NCBI RefSeq assembly: GCF_003369915.1
Contig: NC_046675.1
Coordinates: 20,956,001-21,020,000 of the forward strand
Reading direction: 5' to 3'
DNA from: Drosophila miranda
Taxonomy: Eukaryota; Arthropoda; Insecta; Diptera; Drosophilidae
Length of the DNA stretch: 64,000 bases
The notes under the pieces are model-generated. The model did not search any database. It worked only from the letters and a program-made list of their open reading frames with translations, and was not told the origin of the DNA. This document shows, piece by piece, positions 59,430 to 64,000 of the stretch (positions are counted from its first letter, which is position 1; every line of letters begins with the position of its first letter). The position numbers were made by a program, and so were the translations under genes.

Positions 59430-62400
59430 TGGGGTTGAAAACTAGGCCCTTTCATAGCTCATTACTGAAAGTAAATCAATACAAAATTTGCATATACTGC
59501 TATATTAAAGTTAATAACATTTTTTAATGGTAATAGAACCCATAGAATATTCAATCTTAAAATATGTTGAAAAGATATTTCTTATATTGATATAAAAATT
59601 GATTGAATAAACCTCGAAACTCTAATTTTAGTACTTTGATTTCTCAAATAAGCTTTTTAGTTGCGTAAGTACCTCGTCATGCTATGCGGGTACGCATTCA
59701 GATAATTTTGTTGGAAATATTGGTTGATTAAAAACATGGCGTGGATTGACTGGAAAAATAATAAACTGCCTGTTTTCGAAACTTTTTTGCTGCCGTATGG
59801 TATTTAGCGGATCTATATCAACCAACAAAAAAAAAGAAACATCCTTAAAGGATGAAAACCGCTGATAGCTGTAAATCCGATTCTCGAAAAAATAATTAGC
59901 AAATCATACAAAAAAAAATCTCCACATCAAGTATCAATAAAATTCATGGGAATAAGCCTTAAGCATTTCGCTATTCCAAAGCGTACGTGATACGATAAAC
60001 ATAATGTGAACTACCCCATCCCCAAAGGATCGAGCACTCTAGTCTTTCAACAACATTTGTCGGATAAGCTTCCAGGAAAGGTAAGCAAGGGATTTCACGA
60101 CGTTTTAATATTTGCACAATGAAAACGAAGCCAGCAGGAAACAGTCTACCCGCAGTCTGTCGTCCTTCCGTTGTGTCTCTCTCAGGTGACAAGAGGCAAA
60201 CTTTGTTTTAACAGCCACACACCAGGCTCAATACGCCCGACGAAAAAGCCACATCAAAATTTGGTGTCGCCTTCCTAATCTGAGCCTTAAACATCTGCTT
60301 ATGTACTTAGAGATAATTTCCAAAAGTTCCTTGTGTTCCTTTAATTGCCTGCCGCAGACACTCTTATGATAGGAACCTTTGAGGCAGAAACAGCTTACAT
60401 TTTGACGGTTCCATTGAAAATTCTCAGCTAATTCACATGTGTGGGGAGTACATGAAACTAATTGGCTGTTCGGTTAGTGCGAAATATTTTCTTCCTTCCC
60501 TGTTCTTAGTGTTATTGCTTGCGTTGTTAATGAAATAAGTAGACACAGCTGGAACTTTCACAAATTCATATGAGTGTCACCCCTGTGGAAGCTTAGATTG
60601 ACTTTAAACTGGCAGGAGAACCATGATGGTTGTTGTAGAAGTGCAATCAAAAACTATTGATTGACTTATTCAAATTTGAAACATTTGTTTACATTTGTTT
60701 GCAGAATAAATTGGTGGATAAAAATGCATCTATAGCTAAAATTGACTACGAACAACTATTTCCAGTGGTTCGTACTTTACATTCAATAGAAAAAATATTT
60801 TTTAAAAACGTACATCAGAACTACGCATGCATAGATAATTTAAAATAAACATTGTACAATTTTCTGCCAGTTAACAAAAACCATTGTTAACTATTCAATG
60901 GCTAAACAATATAGTACAATTAAGTCATACATTATTTGACACAAATTGAAAATCAATTCAGGAATGATCAAAAGATGCCCTCTGGATTCAATGTTACAGG
61001 CCCTTACAGCACAATGACAAAAATAACAAATGACCAGCCTTGGGCAAGTCAAAAAATGTGCCTGTCTGCCCTGTTTTTGGCCTTGACTTTGACTCAGGGT
61101 GAACCAACCCTTGTCAGCAATGCGAGTGTAAAGAAATTGAAAGCGATTTAGCTGATAATATCGAGAGCTTAGTGATTAATCATTTCCTGGATGTGCAGAT
61201 TATCATTGTCAAACATTGAGCCCATAATAAATCAATCAGTACCAGCAAAGAATGACCTTTAAGTTTCCATATTGAATATTTTCTGGAATGCTTTATTACA
61301 GCTATTCTTATTTTCAAAATAATATTTAGAAATAATGGCATACTTTAAATACTGACCAAATTTTGAATTTAATGTGATAAGTGCTGAAAGGTAATATTTA
61401 TAGATATTAGTTTGTCCAGAGGAAATGTCCTGAAGAGCAGCAACTGGCAATGTCAAGAGCATTTGAATATTCAGCTGTTGGATGAGAGTGAACATTTTTC
61501 ACGGCTTCGTCGGCAGTCTGTTTTATTAGCACATTTTCTGCTCTGTCATAAGCGGTGCGGCTCCACGGACAGGAAGCTAAATATAAACCATAGATTTAAA
61601 TAAATCCAACAACAGATATTTTACATCGCCATTCAAGAAGATGGTAGGTTGTTTAAAGGGAGAGCAGAGAAATCGTTCGTATAACAAAAGTAAAATAAAG
61701 GTAAAATGTATTTTAAAAATTAAATTAATTCGGAAAAAGTTTTCTCAGTATAGATAATTGTATGGCATGGAAAGAGAGATTGCTTTGTACCAGAAATTGT
61801 GATTCGGATTCATGGTTGCCTCCGCATCAACAAATCAAACAAATGCATGGAGGAATGGAAGAATTCAATTTGATTTCTGGCTTCTGCAAATATTATTTTT
61901 TCTGTTTTATTGGCTGACATCGATTGTGTTTATTTATGATGTATCGAAAAACTCCTCATAGTTTAACACATGGATGAGAAGACGCCTTAAAAATTGAAAG
62001 GCACGTCTTTAAATTCCAAACTCGGGCTGTCCCACTTTCGAAATCCCACTAGTGGATGCTGTTGTTTTCCCTCGAGCCCTTCGGTCGCTGTCAGCGTCTC
62101 CTGTTTGAATAACCCAGTTGAGTGGGTCCGTTGGGCGATGGTCTGTTGTCTGTTTATATTGCTTTGCTTTGGCAAAGCCTGGTCATAAAAAAACTGTTGC
62201 AAAATGGTGCACAAACAAACGAACCGAAGGGATACTTCTGTGTCCCATTTCGCAACAACTGAGCTGGCGAAAATTCGGAATTCGGGCTAATACTTAATTC
62301 GGTGTATACTTCTTTAAAGGCTACCAAAATATTAGGTAAAAGTGGCCGCAGCCGCATTTCAGTTAAACGAATTCAACTGAGTGAGTTCTTAGTAAGATAT

Positions 62401-62431
62401 ATCTAAAACATCGTTTATTTGTAGTTTTACT

Positions 62432-62474
62432 CGATTGCTGGTAGTTTTTATTGTACACACTGCGTATACGTAAT
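62432..62474. promoter_or_regulatory. CGTATACG element, second instance in copy B
   Basis: CACACTGCGTATACGTAAT at 62,456-62,474 is identical to both copy-A instances. Its left half (GATTGCTGGTAGTTTTTA) is a diverged form of the GTGACTGTTGGTAATTT half. Confidence 0.5.
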
Positions 62475-63699
62475 ACTTTCAGTGTCTTGTCCTTTCTGCC
62501 CCAATTTCTTGCATTGTCTTTATGTTTATGGCTAGAACCATAACCTTTCAACTTTTCCCCTAAAAAAATAGTATTCCAATATTTACCCACACTTATCGAC
62601 GCTACCTGTTGACTTCCCATTCAGTCAGGACTGGAGTGACTTTTCAAAATGGACCCAATACGAATTACGTTTACGAATATTTTAAATATTGCTGCAATTA
62701 TAGCAAGTTCTACTTCACTGTTCCCAGACTGTAGTGCCAGACGCGTTGGATACACCTCAGAACTGAACTGAGAAATACGAAAATACTATGTTGAATCTCG
62801 ATGTTATTATTGTTCTGGCTGCTGTCTAAGTCAGGCAAGCAAATGAACACACAGCCCGCAGTATCTATTGGCAAACATTTGTACAACTGATACTCCACCC
62901 CCAAGTGCCAGTCGCTGTTGCTGCGGGCAATGTCAGATTGCCAGACAAACAAGGGGAGCATTGGGAGTGGTAACGGCCTTAGAGACTGAGTGCAAAATGT
63001 CACAGGGCCACCCGAGCGTGTAATCAATTTGCTGATGTGATAACAAACCAAAATTGAGCCTGTATACTGAAGAGCTCAAATATTTGTTCGGCTTCTCTCA
63101 CTAAAGGAAAACCAAGTCGGTACCTCCTTGAATTTTATTGTGTATTTTTCTAATTAAAGAGTTAATAAAGGCAAGTTAGCTTCAAACATCTGATCTATCG
63201 AGCAGACATTACTCTTAATTAAGTTAAATGATTTTAGTTGGAAATCAAATCCAGTCCTTATCTATGGATCCTTCAGACTGATAAGATTAGAACGATGTTA
63301 TATTTCAATACCTATTCCGAGACAAAGTTATGGTTTTTTAAGCGAAAATTCTCTTCTTGTGATTCGATTCTGGTCCTAACACATCATCATCGTCACTGGC
63401 ACATCGTTGTCGTTTCGCATAAAATCTTCAAAATATCGAGACATTAAAATGTAATTAGGACGGCAGCACACATGCCCCGCCAGAGAAACATCAGCATATT
63501 TATAGCGGAAGACTGTTCGAAGCATGTTCTCTATTAACGACAGAATAGCAGGAGTCTCGTTGGCCGACTGCTGTGGACTGCTTACAATTTGTCAGCGAGT
63601 TTCGAAAGGAATATCCAAACCAAAAACCAGACTATAAAATATCACAAATTTGAAAAGAAGCCACAATCAATATCGATCAAAAAGGTAATTCTCAAAATT

Positions 63700-64000
63700 T
63701 GGAGCCAGACAAACTCCAGTTGCAATAAATTATAGCAAAAAATTAACATTTAAATCGCATTAAATGCGTACGCGTGTGCTTACAAAACGTTAGACTCCCA
63801 GAGGAGCAACAAATCTGTTGACTGCCCCATAGGGAAGAATGTATTATCCCAATTTTGCACATGACGAATGCATGTTTGATGATTCTGCCCCACAGTCCTC
63901 ATGCCGACCATTAATTCACTCAATGGTTATGGCTAATTGCCTAAATAAGTGAGGCTCAATGCGATGAAAATCACACACAAGTTCCCCGAGCAAATTATAC
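63700..64000. other. right edge, no gene seen
   Basis: No counterpart of this stretch was found after the end of copy A, and there is no coding signal. The duplication may end near 63.6-63.7 kb or continue in sequence too diverged to recognise. Confidence 0.35.

Larger units (their letters stand above)
49600..63700. repeat. copy B of the large tandem segmental duplication (non-coding)
   Basis: This 14.1-kb stretch follows the same order as copy A (24.8-45.6 kb) but is shorter. Missing pieces include most of the partner of 40.2-43.2 kb. No coding gene is supported. The short open frame on minus at 60.0-60.2 kb overlaps a similar frame in copy A (43.26-43.51 kb), but the two proteins diverge by frameshift after about 35 residues, which argues against coding selection. 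Confidence 0.8.

Noticed and set aside
1..64000. tRNA, rRNA, CRISPR or prokaryote-type operon features
   Set aside because: I scanned by eye for B-box-like GGTTCGA words and repeat-spacer patterns and found none that formed a full structure. Spliced genes show that the DNA is eukaryotic.

Overview
The window looks like euchromatic DNA from a fruit fly (Drosophila; the exact species cannot be read from sequence alone). The evidence is short (about 60-110 bp) GT-AG introns, CAG and CA/GT microsatellites, and insect-type promoter motifs: a Motif 1 box (GGTCACACT), DRE sites (TATCGATA) and TCAGT-type initiators. The protein-coding genes are an HGH1 orthologue, a two-repeat DM9 protein, a Ly6/quiver-like GPI protein, a secreted trypsin-fold pseudoprotease and a proteasome beta2 paralogue.

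Layout. Positions 1-15,000 contain no gene I can support: only low-complexity arrays, a few weak promoter-like spots and chance ORFs. All recognisable genes lie in 9 kb, 15.0-23.8 kb: a serine-protease homologue (+, 15,075-15,962), a broken proteasome beta2-like copy (+, 16,528-17,579), HGH1 (+, five exons, 18,275-19,686), a DM9 gene (-, 20,858-21,369, with a 7-nt first coding exon) and a Ly6/QVR-family gene (-, four exons, 22,954-23,789). Two short elements with related terminal inverted repeats lie in the DM9-Ly6 interval and inside a Ly6 intron. The genes do not form a pathway: HGH1 is a housekeeping eEF2-folding factor, DM9 and Ly6 proteins are usually lectin-like or surface-signalling molecules, and the other two encode catalytically altered members of protease and proteasome families.

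The remaining 40 kb (24-64 kb) is non-coding and is the most interesting part. About 24.8-45.6 kb (copy A) and 49.6-63.7 kb (copy B) are collinear, diverged copies of one segment: an old tandem segmental duplication of DNA with no recognisable gene. Most of it has diverged almost beyond recognition, but short blocks stay nearly identical between copies (86 of 91 bases, 39 of 39, 29 of 29, 56 of 58). An element with the palindromic core CGTATACG occurs twice in each copy. This suggests duplicated regulatory DNA, or the intron of a large gene lying outside the window. I could not run alignments. All identities were counted by eye over the stated coordinates.
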